Position numbers and translations under genes: made by a program
In this document: in pieces, positions 43,140 to 53,481 of the stretch
Numbering within the stretch: the stretch's first letter is position 1
Layout of the letters: every line of letters begins with the position of its first letter
Assembly (NCBI RefSeq): GCF_022179325.1
Contig: NZ_BPQQ01000075.1
Coordinates: 1 to 64,000, forward strand
Source of the DNA: Methylobacterium isbiliense
GTDB lineage: Bacteria; Pseudomonadota; Alphaproteobacteria; Rhizobiales; Beijerinckiaceae
Direction: 5' to 3'
DNA: 64,000 bases
The notes under the pieces: generated by a model
What the model saw: only the letters and a program-made list of their open reading frames with translations
The model's database searches: none
What the model was told of the DNA's origin: nothing

Positions 43140-43988
43140 TTAGGCCGCAGCGGGTAGGCGCCCCTCGCGCTGGATGATCTCGGAGGCGAGGCGCAGATAG
43201 GCTTGGGAGCCGGCGCATTTCAGGTCGTAGAGCAGAACCGGCTTGCCGTGCGACGGCGCCTCGGAGACGCGGACGTTGCGCGGGATCATGGTCTCGTACA
43301 CCTTGTCGCCCATGAACTCGCGTACGTCGGCGACCACCTGGGCCGAGAGGTTGTTGCGCGGGTCGAACATCGTCAGGACGATGCCCTGGATGGTGAGGCG
43401 CGGGTTGAGCGCCCCCCGGACCTGCTCGACGGTGCGCAGGAGCTGGCTCAGCCCTTCGAGCGCAAAGAACTCGCATTGCAGCGGCACCAGCACGGCGTGC
43501 GCCGCCGCGAGCGCATTGATGGTGAGCAGGTTGAGCGAGGGCGGGCAGTCGATCAGCACGTACGAGAAGCGCTCGTCCTCCGGCCGCTCGTCGCTCACCA
43601 CCGGCTCCAGAACCCGGCGCAGGCGCTGCGCCCGGTCCTGCGCGCTCGCCATCTCCATCTCAAGGCCGAGCAGGTCCATCGTCGAGGGGGCGACGGAGAG
43701 GCGCGGCACCGCGGTGGCCTGGACGGCCTGCATCAACGGGACCTCGCCCGCCAGGACGTCGTAGGTGGAGAGGCGGCGCTGGCGGCGGTCGATGCCGAGT
43801 CCGGTCGAGGCATTGCCCTGCGGATCGAGATCGATGATCAGCACCTGTTCGCCGATGGCGGCGAGGGCCGTGCCGAGATTGATGGCGGTCGTCGTCTTGC
43901 CGACGCCGCCCTTCTGGTTGGCGAGCGCGATGATGCGAAGAGGGCGAGGGGAGGGACCCGCCTTCACCTCGGTTCGGTCCGCATTCAT
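43140..43988 (-). CDS. parA: Chromosome partitioning ATPase ParA
   Basis: A 282-residue Walker-type ParA/Soj ATPase. The deviant Walker A is ANQKGGVGKTTT near residue 24, Walker A' is LIIDLDPQGNAST near 52-64 and Walker B is VLIDCPPSLN near 145. It moves ParB-parS complexes. Its ATG overlaps the rsmG stop (ATGA), so parA is translated with the mnmG-rsmG unit. The basic N-terminal extension is short. It belongs to the chromosomal type by context. Confidence 0.96.
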   Translation of the reverse strand: MNADRTEVKAGPSPRPLRIIALANQKGGVGKTTTAINLGTALAAIGEQVLIIDLDPQGNASTGLGIDRRQRRLSTYDVLAGEVPLMQAVQATAVPRLSVAPSTMDLLGLEMEMASAQDRAQRLRRVLEPVVSDERPEDERFSYVLIDCPPSLNLLTINALAAAHAVLVPLQCEFFALEGLSQLLRTVEQVRGALNPRLTIQGIVLTMFDPRNNLSAQVVADVREFMGDKVYETMIPRNVRVSEAPSHGKPVLLYDLKCAGSQAYLRLASEIIQREGRLPAAA

Positions 43989-44623
43989 GAAAGTGGGCCG
44001 CTCAAGCTGGAGATGCGGAGGATACCGGCGGCGGAATCGGTCCGGCTCGGGATCACGTCGGCCTCGAATGTCCACGTTTCCCGGGCGGCGGTCAATTCGG
44101 CGGCAGCCTCCCGACCCTTCGGAAACAGGCCGGTGACACCGTTTTTCAACAATGGTGCCGTCCAGGACAACAACTGGGGAAGGGGAGCGAGCGCGCGGGC
44201 GCAGACCACCTCGGCCTGCGTGAACGTCGCGACGACGGCCTCGATCCGGGCCACGTGGATGCGGGCCGGCGCGCCGGTGAGGCGGGCCGTCTCCTGCAGG
44301 AAGGCGCCCTTGCGGCCGTTGCTCTCGACGAGGTCGACATGGAAGCCGGGGCGCTCCCTTCCCGCGATGGCGAGGATCAGGCCCGGGATGCCGGCACCAC
44401 TGCCGAGGTCGAGCCAGCGCGTGGCGGCGGGAGCGGCGTCGAGGAGTTGGAGCGAGTCGGCGATGTGGCGGTTCCAGACCTCGGGCAGAGTCCCGGGACC
44501 GACGAGGTTCTTCACAGTCTGCCAACGCGTGAGCTGGGCGACGTACAGATCGAGCCGCGCGGCTGTTTCACGTGAAACACCGGCTTGCGCCAGGACGGCG
44601 TCGCGGTCTCGGAGGAAGGGCAT
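43985..44623 (-). CDS. rsmG: 16S rRNA (guanine-N7) methyltransferase RsmG
   Basis: A 212-residue RsmG (GidB), which methylates G527 of 16S rRNA; loss gives low-level streptomycin resistance in several bacteria. The SAM-binding motif is WLDLGSGAGIPGLILA near residues 68-83, followed by VDLVESNGRKGAFLQE and the conserved R-ALAPLPQLL region. A perfect parS palindrome is encoded within codons about 15-20 (VSRET). It overlaps parA by 4 bases at its 3' end. Confidence 0.95.
   Translation of the reverse strand: MPFLRDRDAVLAQAGVSRETAARLDLYVAQLTRWQTVKNLVGPGTLPEVWNRHIADSLQLLDAAPAATRWLDLGSGAGIPGLILAIAGRERPGFHVDLVESNGRKGAFLQETARLTGAPARIHVARIEAVVATFTQAEVVCARALAPLPQLLSWTAPLLKNGVTGLFPKGREAAAELTAARETWTFEADVIPSRTDSAAGILRISSLSGPLS
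44564..44579. other. parS: Perfect parS centromere site (in rsmG)
   Basis: TGTTTCACGTGAAACA is read at 44564-44579, an exact 16-bp palindrome identical to the canonical bacterial parS. It sits in the 5' part of rsmG, about 0.6 kb from parA. ParB should nucleate here. Confidence 0.92.
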
Positions 44624-44694
44624 CGGCTCTCGTCGTCAGGCAAGGGAACGGGGTCGGTGCCGGCACACGCGTGTCTGGCAGAGGCTCGGCCGGC

Positions 44695-46575
44695 TCACCC
44701 GGCTACGGGGTTGGTCTCGCCGCGCCGGGCATGGGCCGCGAGCAGGGTCAGGGCGGCTGGTGTCACCCCCTCGATGCGGGCGGCCTGGCCCAGGGTGAGC
44801 GGACGCACGCCTTCGAGCTTGGCCCGCATCTCGTTCGAGAGCCCGGGGATGCGCCCATAATCGAGGGAGGCGGGCAGGCGGATCGCCTCATCCTTGCGGA
44901 AGGCGGCGATGTCGGCTTGCTGCCGGTCGAGATACACGGCGTAGGTGGCGTCGGTGCACAGGCGGTCCGCGAGGGCGGGCGGCATCGCGCGCAGCTCCGG
45001 CCAGATCGCCGCCAGCCGGTCCCAGGTGATCTCCGGATAGGAGAGGAGCTGAAAGGCGGTGCGCCGGACACCGTCCCGGTTGATGCCGAGGGAATGACGG
45101 GCGGCTTCGGTCGGTGTCAGGCTCAACGCATCGAGGCGGGCGCGCACGGCCGCGAGAGCGGCTTGCTGAGCGGCGTAGTGCCGGGCGCGTTCTGGCGAGA
45201 CGCAGCCGAGGGCGAGCCCGCGCGGGGTCAGACGCTCGTCGGCATTGTCGACCCGCAGGCTCAGGCGGTACTCGGAGCGGGAGGTGAACATGCGGTACGG
45301 CTCGCTCACCCCGTGGGTGACGAGATCGTCGATCATCACGCCGATGTAGGATTCCGCGCGATCGAACACCGCCGGAACCTGCCCGCCTGCGGCCCGGGCA
45401 GCGTTGATCCCGGCGACGATCCCCTGGCCCGCTGCCTCCTCGTAGCCGGTGGTGCCGTTGATCTGCCCGGCCAGGAACAGGCCTTGGATCCGGCGGGTCT
45501 GCAGGGTCGGATCGAGTTCGCGGGGATCGACGTAATCGTACTCGATGGCGTAGCCAGGCCGCAGCATCACGGCGCGCTCGCAGCCCGGGATCAGGGCGAG
45601 AAGCCCCCGTTGCACCTCTTCGGGCAGGGAGGTCGAGATGCCGTTCGGGTAGACCGTCGGGTCGTCGAGACCTTCGGGTTCCAGGAAGATCTGGTGACCA
45701 TCGCGGTCGCCGAATCGCACGACCTTATCCTCGATGGAGGGGCAGTAGCGCGGCCCGCGGCTGGTGATGCCGCCGGAATACATCGGCGAGCGGTGCAGGT
45801 TGGCGCGGATGAGATCGTGCCCGGCCGTGGTGGTGCGGGTCACCCCGCAGGTGATCTGGGGCGTGGTGATCCGCCGCGTGAGCGTCGAGAACGGTACCGG
45901 ATCGTCGTCCGCGGCCTGCATCTCGATCGTCTGCCAGTCGATGCTGCGCCCGTCGAGGCGCGGCGGTGTTCCCGTTTTGAGGCGGCCGAGTGCGAAGCCG
46001 TGGCGGTCGAGGGTGTGGGCGAGCCCGATCGCCGGGCCTTCGCCCACGCGGCCCGCCGGAACGCTGCGCTCGCCGATATGGATGAGGCCGCGCAGGAAGG
46101 TGCCGGTGGTGAGGACCACGGCGGCGCAGGAGAGCGTGCGCCGGTCCGCCAGCGTCACACCGGTGATCCGGCCGCCTTGCAGGGTCAAGTCGTGGACCTC
46201 GCCCTCCACGATGGTGAGGGTCTCGGTCGCCGCCAGGGCGGTCTGCATCGCCCGGGCGTAGAGCTTGCGGTCGGCCTGGGTGCGGGGCCCGCGCACCGCC
46301 GGTCCCTTGCGGCGGTTGAGGAGGCGGAACTGGATGCCAGCCCGGTCGGCGATGTGCCCCATCAGCCCGTCGAGGGCGTCGACCTCGCGCACGAGATGGC
46401 CCTTGCCGAGGCCGCCGATCGCCGGGTTGCACGACATTGCGCCGAGCGTGTCACGGCGGTGGGTGACGAGGGCGGTGCGTGCGCCGATGCGGGCCGCGGC
46501 GGCTGCGGCCTCGGCGCCGGCATGGCCGCCGCCGACGACGATGACGTCGAAGCGGGAAGGGGCGGGAGGGTGCAT
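44695..46575 (-). CDS. mnmG: tRNA uridine 5-carboxymethylaminomethyl modification enzyme MnmG
   Basis: A 626-residue FAD protein (GidA) that works with MnmE to modify wobble uridine 34. The N-terminal FAD site is [36 protein letters not shown] near residues 46-67, the [13 protein letters not shown] stretch and [19 protein letters not shown] near 360 are diagnostic. ATG 46575 gives the standard length; an in-frame ATG at 46617 would add 14 residues. A near-parS site lies just upstream (46621-46636). Confidence 0.95.
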   Translation of the reverse strand: MHPPAPSRFDVIVVGGGHAGAEAAAAAARIGARTALVTHRRDTLGAMSCNPAIGGLGKGHLVREVDALDGLMGHIADRAGIQFRLLNRRKGPAVRGPRTQADRKLYARAMQTALAATETLTIVEGEVHDLTLQGGRITGVTLADRRTLSCAAVVLTTGTFLRGLIHIGERSVPAGRVGEGPAIGLAHTLDRHGFALGRLKTGTPPRLDGRSIDWQTIEMQAADDDPVPFSTLTRRITTPQITCGVTRTTTAGHDLIRANLHRSPMYSGGITSRGPRYCPSIEDKVVRFGDRDGHQIFLEPEGLDDPTVYPNGISTSLPEEVQRGLLALIPGCERAVMLRPGYAIEYDYVDPRELDPTLQTRRIQGLFLAGQINGTTGYEEAAGQGIVAGINAARAAGGQVPAVFDRAESYIGVMIDDLVTHGVSEPYRMFTSRSEYRLSLRVDNADERLTPRGLALGCVSPERARHYAAQQAALAAVRARLDALSLTPTEAARHSLGINRDGVRRTAFQLLSYPEITWDRLAAIWPELRAMPPALADRLCTDATYAVYLDRQQADIAAFRKDEAIRLPASLDYGRIPGLSNEMRAKLEGVRPLTLGQAARIEGVTPAALTLLAAHARRGETNPVAG

Positions 46576-46620
46576 GCGGCTGATGTGGACCGGCCGGTGC
46601 GGCGCGTCAACGCGCACGAT

Positions 46621-46636
46621 GTTTTCACGTGAAACG
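46621..46636. other. parS: Near-consensus parS site (mnmE-mnmG spacer)
   Basis: GTTTTCACGTGAAACG keeps the core TTTCACGTGAAAC and differs from the 16-bp consensus at three outer positions. It lies between mnmE and mnmG, 2 kb from the perfect site. Confidence 0.6.
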
Positions 46637-46662
46637 CCCCGGTTCGCCGCATCGGCTGCCCG

Positions 46663-47967
46663 TCATTTGCCAATGCAAAAACTCGCGAACAGCCGGTCCA
46701 GCATCTCCTCGACGCCAACGCGGCCGGCCACCTCGCCCAGTGCCCTGACGGCGAGGCGGAGATCCTCGGCGACGAGTTCCGGCGGCATGGTCGCCGCTCC
46801 GGCAGCGGCCCGGTCGAGATGTTCGACGCAGCGCTCCAAGGCGAGGCGCTGGCGCTCGCGGGTGACCACCGCATCGCCCTCGCCGAGGGCATTCGCGGCC
46901 GCTTCCTGGAGGGCATCGAGGAGCCGGTCGAGACCCGCGCCCGTGAGGGCCGAAATGGCGAGGGCCCCGCCGGACGCCGCCGCGACGAGGTCCGCCTTGG
47001 TGCGCACCACCAGCGTATGCGAGTGGGGCCTCTCGATGGGGTCGCCCGGACCGGCGAGCCACAGCACCAGATCGGCACTCTCCATGCGCCGTCGGGTCCG
47101 GGCGACGCCTTCGGCTTCGATCACGTCGCTGCTCTCGCGCAGGCCCGCGGTGTCCACCAGCACCACCGGCAACCCGCCGAGATCGCAGCGCACCTCGATG
47201 GCATCGCGGGTGGTCCCGGGAATCGCCGAGACGATCGCGGCATCGCGGCGGGCCAGTGCGTTGAGCAGCGTGGACTTGCCGGCATTGGGCGGCCCGGCCA
47301 GCACCACCGTGTAACCGTCGCGCAGGCGCTCGCCCCGACGTCCGTCGGCGAGGGCCGCCCGGATCCCGTTGCGCACCCGCACGACGACCGCGAGGCTTGC
47401 CTGCGGCAGCGCGTCGGCATCGACGTCGCCCTCGTCCGAGAAGTCCAGCGCCGCCTCGGTCGCCGCGAGCGCATCGAGCAGGCTCGTGCGCCAAGCCTCC
47501 ACGTGGCGGCCGAGCGCACCGTCGAGCTGGCGCATCGCCTGGCGCCGCTGGGCCTCGGTCTCCGCGTCGATCAGGTCCGCCAAGCCCTCGACGGCCGTGA
47601 GGTCCATGCGGCCGTTGAGGAAGGCCCGGCGGGTGAAGGCACCCGGTTCGGCCGGGACGAGGCCGGGCAGCCGCCCGAGCGCCCGCAGCACCGCGGCGCG
47701 CACCGCCACACCGCCGTGCAGGTGCAGCTCCACGACATCCTCGCCCGTGAAGGTCCCGGGGCCGGGCAGCCACGCGACGAGGGCCTGATCGAGGGGCGCC
47801 CCGGTCTGCGGATCGTGCAGGATCCGGAGCGACAGGCGGCGCGGCGGGGGAGGGGGCGCGTGGTGGCTCAGGCGCTCCAGCGCGGCGCGGGCCTGCGGTC
47901 CGCTGATGCGCACCACCGCCACCGCGGCCCGGCCGAAGCCCGATGCAGGCGCGAAGATCGTCTCCAT
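46663..47967 (-). CDS. mnmE: tRNA modification GTPase MnmE
   Basis: A 434-residue dimeric GTPase (TrmE) that forms the MnmEG complex. The N-terminal formyl-THF-binding domain starts ETIFAPASGFGRAAVAVVRISG. An embedded G domain follows with G1 GPPNAGKST near residue 221, G2 PGTTRD, G3 DTAGL and G4 TKAD. The C terminus is FCIGK, with the catalytic Cys of the family. ATG 47967 is chosen because METIFAPA is the standard start; upstream ATGs are not supported. Confidence 0.96.
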   Translation of the reverse strand: METIFAPASGFGRAAVAVVRISGPQARAALERLSHHAPPPPPRRLSLRILHDPQTGAPLDQALVAWLPGPGTFTGEDVVELHLHGGVAVRAAVLRALGRLPGLVPAEPGAFTRRAFLNGRMDLTAVEGLADLIDAETEAQRRQAMRQLDGALGRHVEAWRTSLLDALAATEAALDFSDEGDVDADALPQASLAVVVRVRNGIRAALADGRRGERLRDGYTVVLAGPPNAGKSTLLNALARRDAAIVSAIPGTTRDAIEVRCDLGGLPVVLVDTAGLRESSDVIEAEGVARTRRRMESADLVLWLAGPGDPIERPHSHTLVVRTKADLVAAASGGALAISALTGAGLDRLLDALQEAAANALGEGDAVVTRERQRLALERCVEHLDRAAAGAATMPPELVAEDLRLAVRALGEVAGRVGVEEMLDRLFASFCIGK

Positions 47968-48048
47968 GCGGGTCCGAGGGGCGTCACGCCCTGCATCCCG
48001 GCGGCGCCGCTGTGCGGCTCGCCTGCCGGGACATTCTTGTATTTGCCG

Positions 48049-48078
48049 GCAAAGAAAAAGGCGCCCCGGAGGGCGCCT
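48049..48078 (-). terminator. Rho-independent terminator downstream of rho
   Basis: On the minus strand a perfect 8-bp stem AGGCGCCC / GGGCGCCT with a four-base loop is followed by a TTTTTC tract (48054-48058 on the plus strand is GAAAA). It starts 10 bases after the rho stop. Confidence 0.88.
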
Positions 48079-48087
48079 CACGTCCCG

Positions 48088-49398
48088 TCAGGTGTTCATC
48101 GAGTCGAAGAAGTCGGCGTTGCTCTTGGTCTGCCGCAGCTTGTCGAGCAGGAACTCGATCGCGTCGGTGACGCCCATCGGGTTGAGGATGCGGCGCAGCA
48201 CGTAGGTCTTCTTGAGCATGTCCGGCGGCACCAGCAGCTCCTCCTTGCGGGTGCCGGAGCGGGTGATGTCGATGGCCGGGAAGGTGCGCTTGTCGGCGAC
48301 CTTGCGGTCCAGGATGATCTCGGAGTTGCCGGTGCCCTTGAACTCCTCGAAGATCACCTCGTCCATGCGCGAGCCGGTGTCGATCAGCGCGGTCGCGATG
48401 ATGGAGAGGGAGCCGCCCTCCTCGATGTTGCGGGCCGCACCGAAGAACCGCTTCGGGCGCTGCAGCGCGTTGGCATCCACGCCGCCGGTCAGCACCTTGC
48501 CCGAGGAGGGCACCACAGTGTTGTAGGCGCGGCCGAGCCGGGTGATCGAGTCGAGCAGGATCACCACGTCGCGCCCGTGCTCGACGAGGCGCTTGGCCTT
48601 CTCGATCACCATCTCGGCCACCTGGACGTGGCGGGTCGCCGGCTCGTCGAAGGTGGAGGCGATGACCTCGCCCTTCACGGAGCGCTGCATGTCCGTGACC
48701 TCCTCGGGCCGCTCGTCGATGAGCAGGACGATGAGGTAGCACTCGGGATGGTTCAGGGTGATCGACTGGGCGATGTTCTGCATCAGCACCGTCTTGCCGG
48801 TGCGGGGCGGCGCCACGATCAGGGCGCGCTGTCCCTTGCCGATCGGCGAGACGATGTCGATGATCCGGGGCGAGAAGTCCTTGCGGGTCGGTTCGCTGAG
48901 TTCGAGCTTGAAGCGCTGCGTCGGGAACAGCGGCGTCAGGTTGTCGAAGTGGACCTTGTGCTTGATCTTGTCCGGATTCTCGAAGTTGATGGTGTTGACC
49001 TTCAGGAGCGCGAAGTAGCGCTCGCCCTCCTTCGGTCCGCGGATCGGCCCCTCGACCGTGTCGCCGGTGCGCAGGCCGAAGCGGCGGATCTGCGTCGGCG
49101 AGACGTAGATGTCGTCGGGCCCGGGCAGATAGTTCGAGTCGGACGAGCGCAGGAAGCCAAACCCGTCCTGCAGCACCTCCACCGTGCCGGCGCCGATGAT
49201 CTCGACGTCCTTGGCAGCGAGCTGCTTCAGGATCGCGAACATCAGCTCCTGCTTGCGCATGGTCGAGGCGTTCTCGACCTCGACTTCCTCGGCGAAGGCA
49301 ATCAGTTCGGTGGGGGTCTTGGACTTGAGATCCTGAAGCTTCACCTCCCGCATCGGGGGTGTGAAGGTCTCGATCGGTGCGAGGGTATCTTCGATCAT
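48088..49398 (-). CDS. rho: Transcription termination factor Rho
   Basis: A 436-residue hexameric RNA helicase. The N-terminal helical and RNP-type primary RNA-binding domain includes [23 protein letters not shown] near residues 79-101. Walker [18 protein letters not shown] is near 188. The Q-loop region ERPEEVTDM, Walker [17 protein letters not shown] near 278-293 and the R-loop [20 protein letters not shown] complete it. The N-terminal 20 residues vary among homologues, so the start could be a little downstream (MREVKLQ). It ends in an intrinsic terminator. Confidence 0.96.
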   Translation of the reverse strand: MIEDTLAPIETFTPPMREVKLQDLKSKTPTELIAFAEEVEVENASTMRKQELMFAILKQLAAKDVEIIGAGTVEVLQDGFGFLRSSDSNYLPGPDDIYVSPTQIRRFGLRTGDTVEGPIRGPKEGERYFALLKVNTINFENPDKIKHKVHFDNLTPLFPTQRFKLELSEPTRKDFSPRIIDIVSPIGKGQRALIVAPPRTGKTVLMQNIAQSITLNHPECYLIVLLIDERPEEVTDMQRSVKGEVIASTFDEPATRHVQVAEMVIEKAKRLVEHGRDVVILLDSITRLGRAYNTVVPSSGKVLTGGVDANALQRPKRFFGAARNIEEGGSLSIIATALIDTGSRMDEVIFEEFKGTGNSEIILDRKVADKRTFPAIDITRSGTRKEELLVPPDMLKKTYVLRRILNPMGVTDAIEFLLDKLRQTKSNADFFDSMNT

Positions 49399-49743
49399 CG
49401 GAATTCGCTGTGAGAGCGGTGCGGGGAGAGAGTCGTGTCGGGAAGCGCCTCGGCCGTGGGGCGGCCTGGAGAGGAGAAAGGCGGGTGCCGAACCGGAAAG
49501 CCGGCCGCGGATCGTCGCCTGCTTGTCCCGGGAGGTCGCGAGGGTCGAACCGGGGGGCTCGGAAGCGACGTGACCTGACTTTGGGGAGGGAGACCCTTAC
49601 ATAGATGCTTCTTGGGATGAACTCAAGACCCCCGAACGCGAATGCCGGTCCCAGCACCCCGGCACGCCGTCAGTATCGGGCGGCTCGCGCGCCGGTCGCA
49701 TTAACATTCGGCGCTCGGATCCTGTTTTCGCGCGGCGGCGCCC
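49399..49743. other. Leader of rho and spacer to smr
   Basis: About 345 bases between the rho start and the stop of the smr gene. It contains the candidate rho promoter and a long untranslated leader. I see no other gene. Confidence 0.45.
49598..49626 (-). promoter_or_regulatory. Candidate promoter of rho
   Basis: On the minus strand -35-like TTGAGT (plus 49621-49626) and -10-like TATGTA (plus 49598-49603) are 17 bases apart. This would give a leader of about 190 bases before the rho start, in line with autoregulated rho leaders of other bacteria. Confidence 0.4.
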
Positions 49744-50319
49744 TTAAGGGCCGCGCCGCCGCAGACGCACGTAGAGGGCGCCGCTGCCGCCGTGGTGAAG
49801 GGCGGCCTCCTCGAAGCCGAGCACGAGCGGACGCAGATCGGGCAGGCGCAGCCAGTGGGGCACGCTGCGGCGCAGGACGCCGCGCTCGGCGAAGGTATCG
49901 TCCCCGGCGCCGCCCTTGCCGGTGACGACGAGCACCAGCGCGTGCCCGGCGCTCCGGGAGCGGTGCAGGAAGCCGATCAGTGCCGCATGGGCCTCCGCCT
50001 GCCGCAGGCCGTGCAGGTCGATCACCGCGTCCACCGTGCGCGATCCGCGGCGCAGGGCGGTGCGCACGCGCCGCTCCATCGGGGCGAGCGGCGGCAGCGC
50101 CGGCCTCACCGGCACCGTCGCGCGAGGCGCCGCGATGGGCCTGGATGCGGGAGGGGAGGGGGGCGGGGAGGGCGGCTCCGCCGCGGCGGGCGCCTGCGCG
50201 GGCGCCGGTTCGGGCTCGGGCCGGCCCGGCAGCGGCGTGACGAGGCGGGCGATCTCGGCCCAGAGACGGCGCTCCTCCGCCGTGAGGCGGCGCTCCCGCG
50301 GGCGGCGCGGCGCGGTCAC
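49744..50319 (-). CDS. Smr/MutS2 domain nuclease-like protein
   Basis: A 191-residue Smr-domain protein. The N-terminal half is Pro/Ala-rich linker. The Smr domain (about 100-190) has [19 protein letters not shown] near residues 93-111 (the DLHGL motif), VVTGKGG near 130 and [15 protein letters not shown] at the end. These are the nuclease-associated motifs of Smr. The start is GTG 50319, overlapping the mltA stop (GTGA). It belongs to the mltA-smr unit conserved near the alphaproteobacterial origin. Confidence 0.88.
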   Translation of the reverse strand: MTAPRRPRERRLTAEERRLWAEIARLVTPLPGRPEPEPAPAQAPAAAEPPSPPPSPPASRPIAAPRATVPVRPALPPLAPMERRVRTALRRGSRTVDAVIDLHGLRQAEAHAALIGFLHRSRSAGHALVLVVTGKGGAGDDTFAERGVLRRSVPHWLRLPDLRPLVLGFEEAALHHGGSGALYVRLRRRGP

Positions 50320-51533
50320 CGGGCGGGGTCCGGCTGCGGGGCCGCCGAGGCGCCGGCGGCCGATCGGGGCAGCAGCACCGTGAAGCGGGCGGCGTCCCGC
50401 AGCAGCCCCGCCACGACGCCGGCTTCGGGGCCGGTGCCGAGATAGAGATCGCCCCGGGCCGGACCCACGATGGCCGAGCCGGTATCCTGCGCGATCACGA
50501 GGCGGGCCAGCGGCACCGTGCCCCCGTCCGGCGTCGGCAGGCGGCCTTCGAGCCAGAAGGGCAGGCCGTAGCGCCACAGCGCGGCGTCCACCGCGAGGCT
50601 GCGGCCCGGGGTGAGCGGCACGCCGCCGCCGCCGAGGGGACCGGGGGCGCCGGCCTGCGGCTCCTCCAGGCGGAAGAAGACGTAGGAGGCGTTGCGGCGG
50701 ATCAGCTCGCGGGCGATGCGGGGATTGGCGCGCAGCCAGCCGGTCCAGCGCGCCAGCGTCAGGCCCTCCAGCGGCAGGTGGCCCCCGGCCACGATCAGCC
50801 GGGCCACCGAGGTGTAGGGCTGGCCGTTGCGCCCGTCATAGGCGAGGCGCACCACGCGCCCGTCCGGCAGCCGCACCCGTCCCGACCCCTGCACCTGCAG
50901 CACCAGCAGATCGACCGCGTCGCGCAGCCACAGGACGGGCCTGGCTTGGCTGCCGAGCGCCCCGTCCTCGATCGCCGCCCGGTCCGGATAGGGCACGAGT
51001 CCGCCCTCCGTCCGGCGGGCGGCGCGCAGGGACGGATCGAGCCCCGGAGGGGTCTGGCCCGGCTCGAACGAGACGAGGTCGCCGGGCCGGGCGAGGGCCG
51101 GCACGGGAAAGTCGGGGGAGGCCGCGAGCGCGCCCTGCAGCTCCGGCTCGAAATATCCGGTGAGGAAGCCGGCCCGGCGCTCCGGCGGGGCCTCGCGGGC
51201 GGGCCGGGTGACCCGGTAGGCGTCGAAATGGGTGGAGAAGAAGCGGCCCGCCGCGGCCGGATCGTCGGGCACGGCCGCACAGGCCGCCGCGAGGTCCTGG
51301 CCCGGCGCGCCGGGCGTGGCCTCGGCGGGGACGGGCCGGGGCGGCTGGGCGCAGGAGGCCCGGAAGGCGGCGAGCGCCGCCCCGAGGTCATCCTCGGCGA
51401 AGCCCGCGAGCGCGGCGATCGCCACCGGCTCCAGCACCGCCTCGCCGAGGCGCAGCGTCTCGGCGCGGGCGGGCAGCGCGAGCAGGAGCAGAAGGCCGGC
51501 GCAGGCCGGGAGCGGACCGGATTGCGGCGGCAT
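50316..51533 (-). CDS. mltA: Membrane-bound lytic murein transglycosylase A
   Basis: A 405-residue MltA. The signal peptide ([15 protein letters not shown]) has no lipobox; Cys occurs too early. The MltA domain includes [12 protein letters not shown] near residues 128-139, [26 protein letters not shown] near 195-220 and [15 protein letters not shown]. The C-terminal 3D domain has [22 protein letters not shown] with the three catalytic/structural Asp residues. It cleaves peptidoglycan glycan strands. It lies between tim44 and smr on the same strand. Confidence 0.93.
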   Translation of the reverse strand: MPPQSGPLPACAGLLLLLALPARAETLRLGEAVLEPVAIAALAGFAEDDLGAALAAFRASCAQPPRPVPAEATPGAPGQDLAAACAAVPDDPAAAGRFFSTHFDAYRVTRPAREAPPERRAGFLTGYFEPELQGALAASPDFPVPALARPGDLVSFEPGQTPPGLDPSLRAARRTEGGLVPYPDRAAIEDGALGSQARPVLWLRDAVDLLVLQVQGSGRVRLPDGRVVRLAYDGRNGQPYTSVARLIVAGGHLPLEGLTLARWTGWLRANPRIARELIRRNASYVFFRLEEPQAGAPGPLGGGGVPLTPGRSLAVDAALWRYGLPFWLEGRLPTPDGGTVPLARLVIAQDTGSAIVGPARGDLYLGTGPEAGVVAGLLRDAARFTVLLPRSAAGASAAPQPDPAR

Positions 51534-51554
51534 GCGCGCGAACCCGGCCGGCGG

Positions 51555-52283
51555 CTATTGTCCGGCTTCAGTCGCGACCAGCTGCCAGTTCGGGTCGCGG
51601 CTGCCGAGGGTGCGGGCGAAGGTCCACACGTCGGTCACGTCCACCACGGTCTCCGGGCTGCCGTCCACCACCGCGCCCTGGGCATTGCGCGTCGCTGTGA
51701 TCAGCTTGGAGAGGAAGCGCACGGTGATCTGGGCGACGCGGTTGCGCACGTCGACGCCGACGATCTCCGCCCGGTCGATCGACACGAAAGTGGTCTCGAC
51801 GGTCTGCCCGGCGCGCTCGCGGCTCTGGATCGCCCGCTCGAACCCCTCCGCCACCTCGCGCGAGAGCAGGCTCTTGAGGGTGCGGCGGTCGCCCTTGGCA
51901 AAGGCCATCACGATGGTCTCGTAGGCCACCTTGGCGCCGTCCGCGAAGGCGCGGGGGTCGAAGGCCGGCTCCAGCTGGAGCACCTGATCGAGGCCGCGGG
52001 CCGCGGGCGAGTTCGGCTCCACCACGCCCTTCCAGTTGCGCGCCACCGTCGCGGTGGCGGGCGCGGCGGCGGCCCGGTCGGGCCCCGCACCCGGCAGCCG
52101 CACCACGTTGTCCCCCCCGTCGCGGGGGGCCGCCGGCGGCTCCTCGCGGCGGCGGACCAGCGGGTTGAAGGGCGGCCGCTCGTTGCCGGTCTTCTGGCCG
52201 AGCACCGAGCGCAGCTTCCAGATCACGAAGACCGCAAGCCCGAGAAAGATGAGGGTCGTAAGGTCGAGGGAGTCCTGCATCAT
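51555..52283 (-). CDS. Tim44/TimA domain membrane-associated protein
   Basis: A 242-residue Tim44-like protein. An N-terminal transmembrane helix ([22 protein letters not shown], residues 9-30) is followed by a charged linker and the Tim44 domain ([37 protein letters not shown] near 105-140). In Caulobacter the related TimA/FadJ-linked protein is envelope-associated, but the bacterial function is not settled. Two ATGs in tandem (52283, 52280) are available. It precedes mltA and diverges from secB; the usual fxsA neighbour is missing. Confidence 0.85.
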   Translation of the reverse strand: MMQDSLDLTTLIFLGLAVFVIWKLRSVLGQKTGNERPPFNPLVRRREEPPAAPRDGGDNVVRLPGAGPDRAAAAPATATVARNWKGVVEPNSPAARGLDQVLQLEPAFDPRAFADGAKVAYETIVMAFAKGDRRTLKSLLSREVAEGFERAIQSRERAGQTVETTFVSIDRAEIVGVDVRNRVAQITVRFLSKLITATRNAQGAVVDGSPETVVDVTDVWTFARTLGSRDPNWQLVATEAGQ

Positions 52284-52637
52284 CGATCCGATCGTGGCGG
52301 CCGCCGCGCGCCGCCCGGGCCTGAACGCCGTGTGCAGTCGGCTTTGGCATCGGCACCCCCGGAAGGCAAGCCGCGAGCCGATCCACGGCCCTGCGGCATG
52401 CCGCAACGGGTCCCTCTCCATATGGGGGGGCGCCCCCCGGGCTTCCAGGCGGCCCGCGCGGGCCGGGCCGTCGGCCGCACCGTGCCGCTGGGGAAGGGCA
52501 AACCGCAGGATGGCCGGGCCTCAGCTTGTTCGCGCGCAGCCGGCATGATAGCGCCAACCGCGCCGCCGCGCGCGCCGCTTTTCGCGCCAGCGCGGCGCCA
52601 AGCCTTGGCTCACACGACTCTCGAAGGAACCTCCACC
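52284..52637. other. Divergent intergenic region tim44 / secB
   Basis: About 354 bases separate the divergent tim44 and secB genes. It should contain both promoters. In many relatives fxsA sits here; no fxsA-like membrane frame is visible on either strand. Confidence 0.5.
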
Positions 52638-53144
52638 ATGGCCGATTCCCCGGTCCCGAACGGCAACGGTGGCGCCGCGGCGCAGCCCGACGACCTCACG
52701 CCCGCTCTCAACGCGCTGGCGCAGTACGCCAAGGATCTCTCCTTCGAGAACCCGAACGCGCCGCGCTCGCTGCAGCCGCAGCAGGGCCAGGGCCCGCAGA
52801 TCAACATCCAGGTGAACGTCAACGCCCGCCAGCTCGCGGAGGCCGATTTCGAGGTCGACCTGCGCCTGGAGGGCGACGCCAAGATCGGCGCCGAGGTGCT
52901 GTTCGCCTTCGAGCTGACCTATGCGGGCATCTTCCGCCTGCGCAACATCCCGCAGGATCAGATCCACCCGGCGGTGATGATCGAGTGCCCGCGCCTGCTG
53001 TTCCCGTTCGCCCGGCAGATCATCGCGGACGCGGTGCGCAACGGCGGCTTCCCGCCCCTCTACATCGACCCGATCGACTTCGTCGGGCTCTACCGCCAGA
53101 AGGCCGCCGAGGCCCAGGCGCAGGCCGGCCAGCCCTTCGCCTGA
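52638..53144 (+). CDS. secB: Protein-export chaperone SecB
   Basis: A 168-residue SecB tetramer subunit that keeps preproteins unfolded and delivers them to SecA. The core [45 protein letters not shown] (about residues 54-98) and the [31 protein letters not shown] segment near 115-146 are diagnostic. A GAAGGAAC box precedes ATG 52638. It is split from dnaQ, its usual neighbour in the order, by 41 kb. Confidence 0.96.
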   Translation: MADSPVPNGNGGAAAQPDDLTPALNALAQYAKDLSFENPNAPRSLQPQQGQGPQINIQVNVNARQLAEADFEVDLRLEGDAKIGAEVLFAFELTYAGIFRLRNIPQDQIHPAVMIECPRLLFPFARQIIADAVRNGGFPPLYIDPIDFVGLYRQKAAEAQAQAGQPFA

Positions 53145-53208
53145 GCGGCGGAACGACCGTCCGCCGCCCCAGCGCGGCGGGCCGAGGCCGGAGCCCGGAT
53201 GCGGCCGC

Positions 53209-53481
53209 TCAGGCCGCCTTGCGCCTCGACCGGGGCTTCTTCTCCGGCGGCGGCGCCACGGGCGGGGGAGGGGAATCGTGTCCGGTCCGGGCCTCGCGCA
53301 CGATCATCTCGACGAGGCTCTGCGGCAGGCGGACGAAGTGGCCGGTGCCGTGGCCGGAGCGGTCGAGAATCTCGGCGAAGACCGGGCGGTGCGGCTCGTG
53401 GCCGGCCGCGTGGAGCGCGCAGGGCCGGCGCGGCAGCGCGCTGAGCTTCGTGGCGAGTTCCTTCGGCACCCAGGCGTTCAC
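53209..53481 (-). CDS. Small hypothetical protein with basic C-terminus
   Basis: A 90-residue protein. The N-terminal half (residues 1-55) is mixed alpha/beta with AEILDRSGHGTGHFVRLPQSLVEMIV. The last 25 residues are Pro-rich and then very basic (PPPEKKPRSRRKAA). GTG start at 53481 with GGAGGGA eight bases upstream, which supports it as a real gene. The function is unknown; a nucleic-acid-binding role would fit the tail, but that is speculation. Confidence 0.55.
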   Translation of the reverse strand: MNAWVPKELATKLSALPRRPCALHAAGHEPHRPVFAEILDRSGHGTGHFVRLPQSLVEMIVREARTGHDSPPPPVAPPPEKKPRSRRKAA

